Assembly (NCBI GenBank): GCA_003232015.1
Contig: QIKU01000137.1
Span: 1-27,913, forward strand
Direction: 5' to 3'
DNA length: 27,913 nucleotides
Source of the DNA: Gammaproteobacteria bacterium
Lineage (GTDB): Bacteria; Pseudomonadota; Gammaproteobacteria; UBA6429
A program made the position numbers and the translations under genes. Below the pieces are notes generated by a model that had not been told where the DNA came from, made no database searches, and saw only the letters and a program-made list of their open reading frames with translations. The stretch's first letter is position 1. Every line of letters starts with the position of its first letter. Of this stretch, positions 17,522 to 26,423 are shown piece by piece.

Positions 17522-18118
17522 ATGAGTGAACAAGACGTTGATAAAAGCAGACGTCGCTTTTTAACTGCGGCAACAACCGTAGTTGGAGCTGTTGGTGCTG
17601 GTGTGGTAGCTGTTCCATTTGTTGGTTCGATGGTACCAAGCGCCCGAGCCTTATCGGCGGGCGCATCAGTCGAAGTGGATATTTCAAAACTTGAGCCAGG
17701 CCGTCGTTTGGTCGTTGAGTGGCGTAAACAACCTGTTTGGGTCTTGCACCGCACCCAACAAAATCTGGATGATTTAGCTAAGCTGGAAGACAAGTTAGCG
17801 GACATTGAATCTAATTCATCGAAACAGCCTGCTTATGCAAAAAACAAATACCGTGCTATTAAACCTGAGTACTTAGTGGTTATTGGTATCTGTACTCATT
17901 TGGGTTGCTCACCGCAATACCGCCCTGAGGTTGGTAATGTTGATTTTGATTCGAGTTGGCTAGGTGGCTTTTTCTGTGCGTGTCATGGGTCAAAATTTGA
18001 TTTGGCTGGCCGCGTATACAGTGGTGTACCTGCACCGACTAATCTGGTTATTCCACCTTATATGTACATCAATGATGATAAAGTCGTCATAATTGGCGAA
18101 GATGGAGGAGTTGCATAA
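17522..18118 (+). CDS. petA: Rieske iron-sulfur subunit of the cytochrome bc1 complex
   Basis: The Rieske protein takes one electron from quinol at the Qo site and hands it to cytochrome c1. The 198-residue protein has a twin-arginine-type N-terminus (SRRRFL at about 9-14) followed by the membrane anchor (about 15-40), as expected for Tat export of this subunit. The [2Fe-2S] ligands lie in CTHLGC (Cys124, His126) and CACHGS (Cys152, His155); Cys129 and Cys154 form the usual disulfide. The ATG at 17522 has a GGGAGA ribosome binding site. The open frame back to 17447 lacks homology and would bury the Tat motif. It is joined to petB by a TAATG junction. Confidence 0.96.
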   Translation: MSEQDVDKSRRRFLTAATTVVGAVGAGVVAVPFVGSMVPSARALSAGASVEVDISKLEPGRRLVVEWRKQPVWVLHRTQQNLDDLAKLEDKLADIESNSSKQPAYAKNKYRAIKPEYLVVIGICTHLGCSPQYRPEVGNVDFDSSWLGGFFCACHGSKFDLAGRVYSGVPAPTNLVIPPYMYINDDKVVIIGEDGGVA

Positions 18119-19527
18119 TGACAACGAAAACTCAGGCCTTAATGAATTGGGTTGACGCACGTTTCCCAATGACAAAAATGTGGGATGACCACATGGCGAA
18201 ATACTATGCGCCAAAGAACTTTAACTTCTGGTATTTCTTTGGTTCATTAGCCTTACTTTTACTCGTACTGCAGATTGTGACGGGTATTTTCTTAACAATG
18301 AATTATAAACCCGATGCAACTTTAGCGTTTGCTTCCGTTGAGTACATCATGCGTGATGTCAACTATGGCTGGCTTATTCGTTATATGCATTCAACCGGTG
18401 CTTCTGCTTTTTTTGTGGTTATTTATCTGCATATGTATCGTGGCTTAATGTACGGCTCATTCAAACAGCCTCGTGAGCTAATCTGGCTGTTTGGTATGCT
18501 CATTTACCTTGCACTGATGGCCGAAGCCTTTTTGGGCTACCTGTTACCGTGGGGGCAAATGTCTTACTGGGGTGCACAGGTTATTGTTAACTTGTTTGCC
18601 GCTGTACCCTGGGTAGGTGAAGAGCTTTCAGTCTGGATACGTGGTGACTATGTCGTGTCCGATGCGACCTTAAACCGTTTCTTCGCTTTCCATGTTATTG
18701 CTGTACCCTTTATTCTGGTTGGCCTTGTTGTTGCGCACATCATCGCGTTACACGAAGTGGGTTCAAACAACCCGGATGGTGTGGAAATTAAGAAAACCAA
18801 AGGTGCTGACGGTATCCCATTAGATGGTATTCCTTTCCACCCTTACTACTCTGTTAAAGATATTGTCGGTGTGGTTGTATTCTTAATGTTCTTCTCAGCG
18901 GTACTTTTCTTTGCTCCTGAGCTAGGTGGCTGGTTCCTGGAAAAAGAGAACTTTATTCCAGCTGACCCACTTAAAACACCCGAACATATTGTGCCTTTAT
19001 GGTATTTCACTCCGTATTACGCGATCCTTCGTGCTATTCCGCCAATTTGGGAATCACAATTCCCGGGTGTTATTGCAATGGGTATGGCGATAGTATTCCT
19101 GTTCTTCCTACCGTGGTTAGACCGCCACCCAGTTAGATCCATGCGTTATCGTGAGCCTATCTTTAAAGTTAACATGTTTATTTTTATTGTCAGCTTTATT
19201 GTATTAGGTTGGTTGGGTACACAACCTTCTACCGGCATATTATCTGAACTTGCATACCGCTTCACTGAGCTTTACTTCGCATTCTTTATCTTCTTATGGA
19301 TATTCAGTGCAGAGCGCTCGACTAAATACTATCTAACAAGCCTGGTCGTTATGCTCGCTATCGTGGTCGTTCTTGATGTGCTACGTGGTGGTGACGCAGA
19401 AAAAGTCGCAATGATGATGAAAACGTTTCTTATTCCGGGTATTTGTTTTTCAATTTTATTGATTGTTCCTGCTAAATTTAAATCGTGGTCGCAGGCTAAA
19501 CCAGTTCCAGAGAGGGTTACATCATAA
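18118..19527 (+). CDS. petB: Cytochrome b subunit of the bc1 complex, with C-terminal extension
   Basis: Membrane core of the bc1 complex carrying both b hemes and the Qo and Qi quinone sites. The four heme-ligand histidines are His91/His105 in helix B (14 apart) and His192/His207 in helix D (15 apart, the spacing common in beta/gammaproteobacteria and b6). The Qo-site tetrapeptide, PEWY in mitochondria, reads PLWY at 293-296. At 469 residues the protein is longer than the roughly 400-410 typical of gammaproteobacterial homologues as I know them. The extra C-terminal part (about 403-455) contains two further hydrophobic stretches. TAATG junctions join it to petA and petC. Confidence 0.95.
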   Translation: MTTKTQALMNWVDARFPMTKMWDDHMAKYYAPKNFNFWYFFGSLALLLLVLQIVTGIFLTMNYKPDATLAFASVEYIMRDVNYGWLIRYMHSTGASAFFVVIYLHMYRGLMYGSFKQPRELIWLFGMLIYLALMAEAFLGYLLPWGQMSYWGAQVIVNLFAAVPWVGEELSVWIRGDYVVSDATLNRFFAFHVIAVPFILVGLVVAHIIALHEVGSNNPDGVEIKKTKGADGIPLDGIPFHPYYSVKDIVGVVVFLMFFSAVLFFAPELGGWFLEKENFIPADPLKTPEHIVPLWYFTPYYAILRAIPPIWESQFPGVIAMGMAIVFLFFLPWLDRHPVRSMRYREPIFKVNMFIFIVSFIVLGWLGTQPSTGILSELAYRFTELYFAFFIFLWIFSAERSTKYYLTSLVVMLAIVVVLDVLRGGDAEKVAMMMKTFLIPGICFSILLIVPAKFKSWSQAKPVPERVTS

Positions 19528-20291
19528 TGAAAAAATTAATCGCAACACTCTTGATTTCTCTTATGCCAACGTTTGCATTTGCAGCAGGAAAAGTTCAGTT
19601 GGAAGAAGTCGAAATTAATCTGGATAATAAAGCATCACTTCAACGTGGTGCCAAATTATTTGTAAACTACTGTCTAAACTGCCATGCCGCCAGTTACATG
19701 CGCTATAGTCGTATGGCTAAAGATCTTGATTTGACGGATGAGCAGGTTGAGGAAAATATGATTTTCCCAGCTGACTTTTCCAAAGAGAAAGATGGCAAGC
19801 CTAAAAAAATCGGTCAGTTGATGACCGTTGCAATGTCGGCTGAAGATGGTAAAGCTTATTTCGGTACAGCGGTTCCTGATTTATCAGTGATTGCGCGTGC
19901 TCGAGGTGCGGACTGGATTTATACTTATTTAAAATCTTTCTACATCGATGAGTCGCGTCCTTTTGGTGTTAATAACACCGTTTTTCCAAGTGTCGGCATG
20001 CCGCATGCTTTATGGGAGCTGGAAGGTCTGAAAAGGCCTGTTCACGCAAAAGGGGCTGATGAAGAAGGGCATGAAAAGCTTGCCCTTGACTTTGAAACAG
20101 TCGTTCCTGGTTCAATGAGCGCGGCTGAATATGACAGTGCGGTAACCGACCTGGTTAACTTCCTTGAATACATGGGCGAGCCGGCTAAATTAGTACGCTA
20201 TACAATAGGTGTATACGTTCTTGGCTTCTTGTTCTTATTATTTATTGTGTCGTACGCAATGAAGAAAGAATTCTGGAAGGACGTTCACTAG
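19527..20291 (+). CDS. petC: Cytochrome c1 subunit of the bc1 complex
   Basis: Periplasmic c-type cytochrome that accepts electrons from the Rieske protein and passes them to soluble cytochrome c. The 254-residue product has an N-terminal signal peptide (about 1-20, AFAA-type cleavage), a CLNCH heme-attachment motif at 49-53, a likely axial Met at 158 (SVGMPH) and a C-terminal membrane anchor at about 222-242 followed by KKEFWKD. Start overlaps the petB stop (TAATG). The stop TAG overlaps an AGGAG sequence that could start a tiny downstream ORF. A terminator at 20360 closes the operon. Confidence 0.95.
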   Translation: MKKLIATLLISLMPTFAFAAGKVQLEEVEINLDNKASLQRGAKLFVNYCLNCHAASYMRYSRMAKDLDLTDEQVEENMIFPADFSKEKDGKPKKIGQLMTVAMSAEDGKAYFGTAVPDLSVIARARGADWIYTYLKSFYIDESRPFGVNNTVFPSVGMPHALWELEGLKRPVHAKGADEEGHEKLALDFETVVPGSMSAAEYDSAVTDLVNFLEYMGEPAKLVRYTIGVYVLGFLFLLFIVSYAMKKEFWKDVH

Positions 20292-20303
20292 GAGCAATGT
20301 TTA

Positions 20304-20354
20304 ATGTATTTTCTGGTTACTGAATTTCCAGGAAATGTACATAAAACAAAATAA
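20304..20354 (+). CDS. Possible 16-residue small ORF behind petC
   Basis: An ATG at 20304 follows a strong AGGAG (20290-20294) by 9 bp and opens a 16-codon frame (MYFLVTEFPGNVHKTK) that ends in TAA 5 bp before the petABC terminator hairpin. The Shine-Dalgarno overlaps the petC stop codon, as in coupled genes. An alternative ATG at 20297 gives an 8-residue frame but is too close to AGGAG. No homology is claimed; it may be chance. Confidence 0.2.
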   Translation: MYFLVTEFPGNVHKTK

Positions 20355-20359
20355 ACAGG

Positions 20360-20381
20360 AAAAGAGGGGTAACCCTCTTTT
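20360..20381 (+). terminator. Terminator after petABC
   Basis: AAAAGAGGG and CCCTCTTTT form a perfect 9-bp stem with a GTAA loop, followed by CTCGTTTGT. The T-rich part is mostly inside the stem. It separates petABC from sspA. Confidence 0.8.
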
Positions 20382-20432
20382 CTCGTTTGTAGTTTCAGTT
20401 TTATTTTATTTAAAAGTTTATAGGTATTAAAA

Positions 20433-21053
20433 ATGGTGCAAGTAGCAAATAAACGTTTGGCAATGATGCTTTTTAGCAGTGACAAAAATCTCTATTGTCA
20501 CATGGTTAGAATTGTACTTGCTGAAAAAGGGATCAGTTACGATTCAACTTTTATTGATTTAGACAACACGCCTGAAAATTTACAGGAATTGAATCCTTAT
20601 AATGAGGTACCTACTTTAGTTGATCGTGACCTTACGTTATACGATCAGCGGGTTATTGTTGAATATCTGGATGAGCGTTTTCCGCACCCGCCGTTAATGC
20701 CGGTTGACCCTGTGTCACGTTCTCGTGTTCGTTTATTACTGCAACGAATCGAAAGAGACTGGATGTCGCTGTCGAATAAAATTACTAATGGCGAAGATGT
20801 TGAAAATGCACGTAAAGCATTGCAAGACAGTTTAGTTGGCGCTTCACCTATATTCGAACAAAAACCTTTCTTTATGAGTGACGAATACACGTTGATTGAT
20901 TGTGCCCTGGCCGCTTTGTTATGGCGCTTGCCTTCTTACGGTATTACCTTGCCCCCACAGGCGAAAGCACTCATTAATTATGCTGATAAGCTCTTTGAAA
21001 GAGAAGCCTTTAAAGAAAGCATGACTGAAACTGAAAAAGAATTACGCACCTGA
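20433..21053 (+). CDS. sspA: SspA, RNA polymerase-associated stringent starvation protein A
   Basis: GST-fold protein without glutathione-transferase activity that binds RNA polymerase and supports transcription of stress, acid-tolerance and phage or virulence genes. The 206 residues contain an N-terminal thioredoxin-like domain (about 8-85) with the family-typical MMLFSSDKNLYCHMVRIVLAEKG start and the NPYNEVPTLVDRDLTLYDQRVIVEYLDERFPHP block, including the surface PHP region, then an all-helical C-terminal domain. It directly precedes sspB, as in E. coli. The start codon has a weak AGG ribosome binding site. The petABC-sspAB order is common in gammaproteobacteria. Confidence 0.95.
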   Translation: MVQVANKRLAMMLFSSDKNLYCHMVRIVLAEKGISYDSTFIDLDNTPENLQELNPYNEVPTLVDRDLTLYDQRVIVEYLDERFPHPPLMPVDPVSRSRVRLLLQRIERDWMSLSNKITNGEDVENARKALQDSLVGASPIFEQKPFFMSDEYTLIDCALAALLWRLPSYGITLPPQAKALINYADKLFEREAFKESMTETEKELRT

Positions 21054-21064
21054 GTTAATTGAAC

Positions 21065-21493
21065 ATGGTTTCAAGTCGACCTTACCTTATTCGTGCCATG
21101 CATGAATGGATCCTTGATAGCGATTTAACACCTTATATTCTGGTTGATGCCAATTACAAAGACGTTGTCATCCCGCTTGAATATGTTGAAGATGGTAAGA
21201 TCCTGTTAAATGTCAGCCCCGGAGCAACTCAAAACCTTAATTTAGGAAATGAGTTTGTTATTTTCAGTGCGCGCTTTAGTGGCAAGGCAATGGAAGTTTC
21301 TTTTCCAGTTGACGCTGCTCTGGCAGTGTACGCAAAAGAAAATGGTCGGGGTATGATGTTTAATACCGACGGCACTGATGATGAGCCACCTTCATCTGAT
21401 CCGGCACCCAGTGATCCTTCTGTGTCTGGTTCTACAACTCCGGGCTCTACCCCAGCACCAACTAAAAAACCCAGTTTAAAAATTGTAAAGTAA
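21065..21493 (+). CDS. sspB: SspB, ClpXP adaptor for ssrA-tagged proteins
   Basis: Adaptor that binds the ssrA tag left by trans-translation and delivers tagged proteins to ClpXP. The 142-residue product has the substrate-binding domain (about residues 1-105, SRPYLIRAMHEWILDSDLTPYI at the start). A flexible Pro/Ser/Thr/Asp-rich linker (about 106-133) follows, then a short C-terminal ClpX-docking peptide (PSLKIVK), comparable to the LRVVK end in E. coli. The ATG at 21065 gives the family N-terminus; the TTG at 21059 is less likely. It lies 11 bp after sspA. Confidence 0.94.
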   Translation: MVSSRPYLIRAMHEWILDSDLTPYILVDANYKDVVIPLEYVEDGKILLNVSPGATQNLNLGNEFVIFSARFSGKAMEVSFPVDAALAVYAKENGRGMMFNTDGTDDEPPSSDPAPSDPSVSGSTTPGSTPAPTKKPSLKIVK

Positions 21494-21597
21494 AATCTGT
21501 TTATATTTTTAGTTTTAATGCTCTTTTTTTGAAACAAGATTATGTCTAATCTGCTAAACTCTTATTTATCGTAAACATAGTTGTCCAGGTTACTGCA

Positions 21598-21855
21598 ATG
21601 AGAATTATTTCATTTGAAGTATACGGCATGATTTACCCCCATCAGGCCGAGCAGTTGGAAGCAGAGTTAAATGAAATAAATGGAATTAGTGTACGGGTAT
21701 CATCAGATAGTCATTTAGTAATGATTACCTCGCAGCAGTTGTTTGACTTACAACTGGTCATCGACGTTGTTGAAAAGCATGGTTTTGAAACCGAAACGCT
21801 TGATATTGACTTTATCAATGGCAATGAGTTAGCCCTTAGCGGTTCCTCCGCCTGA
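21598..21855 (+). CDS. Small HMA-like ferredoxin-fold protein without the CxxC motif
   Basis: An 85-residue protein whose pattern (strand, YGM turn, helix QAEQLEAELNEI, NGI turn, strand SVRVSSDSHLVMI, helix LQLVIDVVEKHGFE) matches a heavy-metal-associated (HMA) domain. At the position of the metal-binding CxxC the sequence reads YPHQ, and the whole protein has no cysteine, so canonical copper or zinc binding is not possible. It could be a regulatory or protein-binding ferredoxin fold. The start has an AGG ribosome binding site 8 bp upstream. The TGA stop lies within the first bases of the inverted-repeat element at 21852-22031, which may have replaced the original end. Confidence 0.6.
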   Translation: MRIISFEVYGMIYPHQAEQLEAELNEINGISVRVSSDSHLVMITSQQLFDLQLVIDVVEKHGFETETLDIDFINGNELALSGSSA

Positions 21856-22031
21856 GAAATAACGAGAGGCTCAATTACGGCGTTAAAAAGCTACGCGAAA
21901 AAGCTCACTTACTTTATTGTTAGTCGCTCTCGCCCATCCATGGGCTTTGCGAACTAAGCACATCCATGTGCAAACCTCCGCTTTTTCGCGTAACTTTTTG
22001 CCTTGTACTTGAGCCTCTCGTTATCCCTCAG
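21852..22031. repeat. Long-armed inverted-repeat element, probable MITE
   Basis: A 180-bp element between convergent genes. Outer arms 21852-21874 and 22009-22031 pair at 21 of 23 positions (shared ATAACGAGAGGCTCAA). Inner arms 21885-21904 and 21980-21999 pair at 19 of 20 (shared TACGCGAAAAAGC). The loop carries two 14-bp hairpins, GCCCATCCATGGGC (21932-21945) and GCACATCCATGTGC (21958-21971), which differ by one covarying base pair. No ORF of note and no obvious target-site duplication is seen. It overlaps the stop of the upstream gene and ends 23 bp before the end of the FAD oxidase gene. It may also terminate transcription from both sides. Confidence 0.8.
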
Positions 22032-22054
22032 AGTTTCTTGGAAATGCTCACTAC

Positions 22055-23452
22055 TTATTTAACAAGTGGAAACATTTTGTCTGGATTAAGAATATTATTC
22101 GGATCAAACTGGGTTTTTATCTGGCGCATTAAGTTCAGTGTATTGTTATCGATTTCCCTTCCAACATAATCGCGTTTTTCAATTCCAACACCGTGTTCAC
22201 CAGACAAAGTTCCATTTAATTTTAATACCAGTTCGAATACATCATTTAAGCAGGCCTGTGCATTATTAGCCTGGGTGGGGTTGGTTTCATCTAACAATAA
22301 GTTTGTATGAATATTGCCATTGCCGGCATGGCCGAAGTTAACAATGGGAATACTGTACTTATCAGAGATAAGTTGTAGTTGCTTAATTAATTCCGGAATT
22401 TTTGATACGGGAACCACTACATCTTCATTAATTTTTTTCGGTGCAATGGTGCGTAAGGCGGGTGAAAGCACTTTGCGTGTTTTCCATATTTTTTCTATAT
22501 CACTCTTTGATTCTGCAATATTGCATTCAATCAACCCTTTGTTTTTTGTGCTTGCTGAAATGCTGTTAATTGCAGCTTTAATGATGTCACTGCTGCCATC
22601 GACTTCAATCATGAGTAATGCTTTTGAATTGTCGGGTATCGGTTCATCTGAATGCTGACGAATAATATCCAGGCAGGCTGAATCAATAAATTCCAGTGCA
22701 CAGGGGTTAACGGGTTGAGCCATTACTTTTGTTATTGCTTCGGTTGCTGATTCAATGTCTTTGTAAAAAAGTTGTAAAGTGGCTTTAGTTTCAGGCAGGG
22801 GGAGTAATTTAAGGTAGGCCTGGGTGATGACTGCAAGTGTGCCCTCGGAACCAATGATGAGCCGTGTTAAGTCATAGCCGACCACTCCTTTTGTTGTCTG
22901 TACGCCCGTTTTAATTTTCTGACCATTGCCGGTGATGGCGTGAAGGCCTAAAACATTGTCTCGGGTGGAGCCGTACTTAACCGCACGAGGGCCGGCAGAA
23001 TTAATTGCCAGGTTACCACCGATACTACAAAATGCCGCACTGGTTGGATCCGGCGCCCAGAATAGCCGGTGTTCGGTGAGTGCATCTTGCAAAGTCTGGT
23101 TTAAAACACCAGGCTGTACGGTTGCCATTCTGTTTTGTGGATCAATGTTTATAATTTTAGCCATGTTCTCTGTGGATAAAACAACACCCTGGTGTAGTGG
23201 GACGCTGCCACCGGCTGTGCCTGTTCCACGCCCGCGTGTTGTTAATGCAACCTTATATTTATTGCAGAGACTAACAATTTTTTGTATTTGATCTTCATTG
23301 TCAGGCAGTACAACGGCATGGGGCAATTGGTGGTTACGACTGTTGTCGTAACCATAGGCATAACAGTCCGATGGATCGGTGAAGCAGGCATTCGCAGGAA
23401 TGTAGCTTTGAAGTTGTTTCAGGAATTCAGGATCAGCTTTTCTGTCAGACAT
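22055..23452 (-). CDS. FAD-linked 2-hydroxyacid dehydrogenase, GlcD/DLD family
   Basis: Flavoprotein of the vanillyl-alcohol-oxidase fold, related to glycolate oxidase subunit GlcD and the cytochrome-linked D-lactate dehydrogenases. The 465 residues show the FAD-binding PP-loop (TTRGRGTGTAGGSVP), a second FAD block (SIGGNLAINSAGPRAVKYG) and GYDLTRLIIGSEGTLAVIT. The C-terminal metal/substrate motifs HAGNGNIHTN and SGEHGVGIEKR are those of D-lactate or D-2-hydroxyglutarate dehydrogenases. No GlcE or GlcF partner is adjacent, so a single-subunit D-lactate or similar dehydrogenase donating electrons to quinone or cytochrome is the best inference. It is last in a leftward group with gmhA, 8 bp away. 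Confidence 0.85.
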   Translation of the reverse strand: MSDRKADPEFLKQLQSYIPANACFTDPSDCYAYGYDNSRNHQLPHAVVLPDNEDQIQKIVSLCNKYKVALTTRGRGTGTAGGSVPLHQGVVLSTENMAKIINIDPQNRMATVQPGVLNQTLQDALTEHRLFWAPDPTSAAFCSIGGNLAINSAGPRAVKYGSTRDNVLGLHAITGNGQKIKTGVQTTKGVVGYDLTRLIIGSEGTLAVITQAYLKLLPLPETKATLQLFYKDIESATEAITKVMAQPVNPCALEFIDSACLDIIRQHSDEPIPDNSKALLMIEVDGSSDIIKAAINSISASTKNKGLIECNIAESKSDIEKIWKTRKVLSPALRTIAPKKINEDVVVPVSKIPELIKQLQLISDKYSIPIVNFGHAGNGNIHTNLLLDETNPTQANNAQACLNDVFELVLKLNGTLSGEHGVGIEKRDYVGREIDNNTLNLMRQIKTQFDPNNILNPDKMFPLVK

Positions 23453-23460
23453 AGATTAAG

Positions 23461-24478
<1,018 letters not shown>

Positions 24479-24479
<1 letters not shown>

Positions 24480-26380
24480 TAATTATTGGTTATCAAGCTG
24501 GGTCGGCCGCTGCGGAAGGTAACCCAGGTCAACTGGCGCTTAATCCGTCGATATTCATCCAGACTCAAGCTGCCGGTTTCGCCATCAAAACGCTCGTAGG
24601 AATAATTACTTAAGGTATGGATGGCCGGAATAATATTAAAGGCATCGATACCCAAAGCATACAGGCGTTGCAGGCGATTACCTGCATCTGAAATAAGTGA
24701 TTCAATTTCGGCACGTAAACCATGGTGGGATGTGCTTTCTGTGAGTACCCAGGGCATATCACCGAAGATCATGCCGTCCATATCGCGGTCTCTTTCCTGA
24801 TTTAAATTACCTGTGAAAACATGTGAGGTAGAATAAACAGGAATATCGGCGGCATGATAGAATTTTATTTGCGGCCGAATTTGTCGTGCCTGTCTTGGGT
24901 AGGCAGCCAGAAAAATAAAGTCCACATCCTGACGACGGCGTGCAGTAAATTTAATTTTACGCTGCAATACGGTGGTGAGTTTTCGGAAGCGTTGCTGACT
25001 GGCATTAATTTCCAGCAGGTTGCGGATAGGGCGAGAAAAATCACGCTTAGTCGGGTTATAGGTTTGCTGGCCAACGACCAGCCCACCAATGGCTTCCCAT
25101 TGTGTTTTAAAGGCATTAAAGACGCGCTCACCCCAGGGCCCCGATGGGTAGATAGCTGCTGCACGAATATAGCCATCAAGCCAGGTGCGTTGTGCAACCT
25201 GACGTGCTTCTTCTTCGGGTGACAAGCCAAACATATATAAATTACTGGGTGGTGGGGCATCAAGGCCAATATAATTTAATGCCATGGTGGGAACGGGTAA
25301 AATATCGTACTCAAGTAATTGCTGTATGGATTGTTTGCGTAATGGGCCAATAATAAATTGCGCCCCGTCATTGACGGCTTGCTGGTAAATATCCGCAAAG
25401 CTTTTTGTCGTGTCTGCTGTGTCATACACCTTAATACTTTGTTTGCGTTCAGTGGTTTGGGAATAATAGGCAGCAATAAAGCCATCACGGATTGCGTCTG
25501 ATGCTTTTGAAAAATTACCGGATAAAGGAAGTAACAAGGCGATATGATCTGGAACGGCAACGTCTTCCTGTTTGCGTAGCATCAAGTTTTCCAGCATGGC
25601 CTGTTGTATTGGGTGAGCAGGATAATTTTGTTGCCATTTACTTATCTGAATTTTCAGGTCAACTGGATTAAGCTGGTAGGCTTTTGCAATTTTAACCAGT
25701 TCCATCCAGCCACTTAAAATGTCTGGTGCTGGTGCAGTCATTAGTTGTTGTAGCGAGCGAATGGATAAATTGGCAAGCAGCTCCCAAATCTTTTTCTGGT
25801 TAGCGTGAATTAAGCCGGCATCCTGAATATAGTTTTCAAAATAAACACGTTCCTGAGCGGAGTCTAAAGGGTTGCCGAGCATTGATAGCGCAAGAGCCCG
25901 AAGTAAATGGTATTCTGCCAGTAAACTTGCATCGGTGTTAACGGCAAAATTTGTGTGTAATAATTGTAACACTGCATCGGGTTTTCTTTCGGCAATGGCA
26001 ATATTGGCTTTGGCTAAAAGCAATAGTTGTTGTTGAACTGGTGATAATGATGCAGCATCAATAGCGGCCAGAATTTGTCGTGATTGGTGTAGTTGGTCAA
26101 TGTGTGCGAAACTCGCAGCCAGCCGTAATTGAATATATTGTGTTTGTTCTTCGGATGTGGATTGGGCGAGTGCTCGCTGGTAAAAGTCAACGGCGGTCTG
26201 GTATTGCTGTTTAATTAGCAGTGTATTACTTTGAATGGACTCGGCGTTGATTTCGGGTATGGTTGTGTCGATAGCGATGCTGTCAGAGTATTCGGGTGCG
26301 GTGCCGCAGGCTGTGAGTGAGATAAGAGCGAATAAAAGTAATGTGTTCCTGAAAATGTTACGGCCTGGTATTTGAGTCAT
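24479..26380 (-). CDS. lpoA: LpoA, outer-membrane lipoprotein activator of penicillin-binding protein 1A
   Basis: Outer-membrane lipoprotein that reaches through the peptidoglycan to stimulate the synthase PBP1A. The 633-residue product has a lipoprotein signal with the lipobox LTAC and lipidated Cys25. Next comes a helical TPR-like N-terminal domain (about 40-265) and a periplasmic-binding-protein-like C-terminal domain (about 275-625) starting at HIALLLPLSGNFSKASDAIRDGF. Both domains and the length fit LpoA (E. coli 678, many others about 600-620). It is divergent from rsmI across 43 AT-rich bases that must hold both promoters. Confidence 0.93.
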
Positions 26381-26423
26381 TACAATATCTTTATTTATAT
26401 TAAATTAATGGTACGGATTATAA

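Noticed and set aside
24854..25222. Plus-strand open frame of 122 codons inside lpoA
   Set aside because: It lies fully within the LpoA coding region and has no ribosome binding site or domain pattern.
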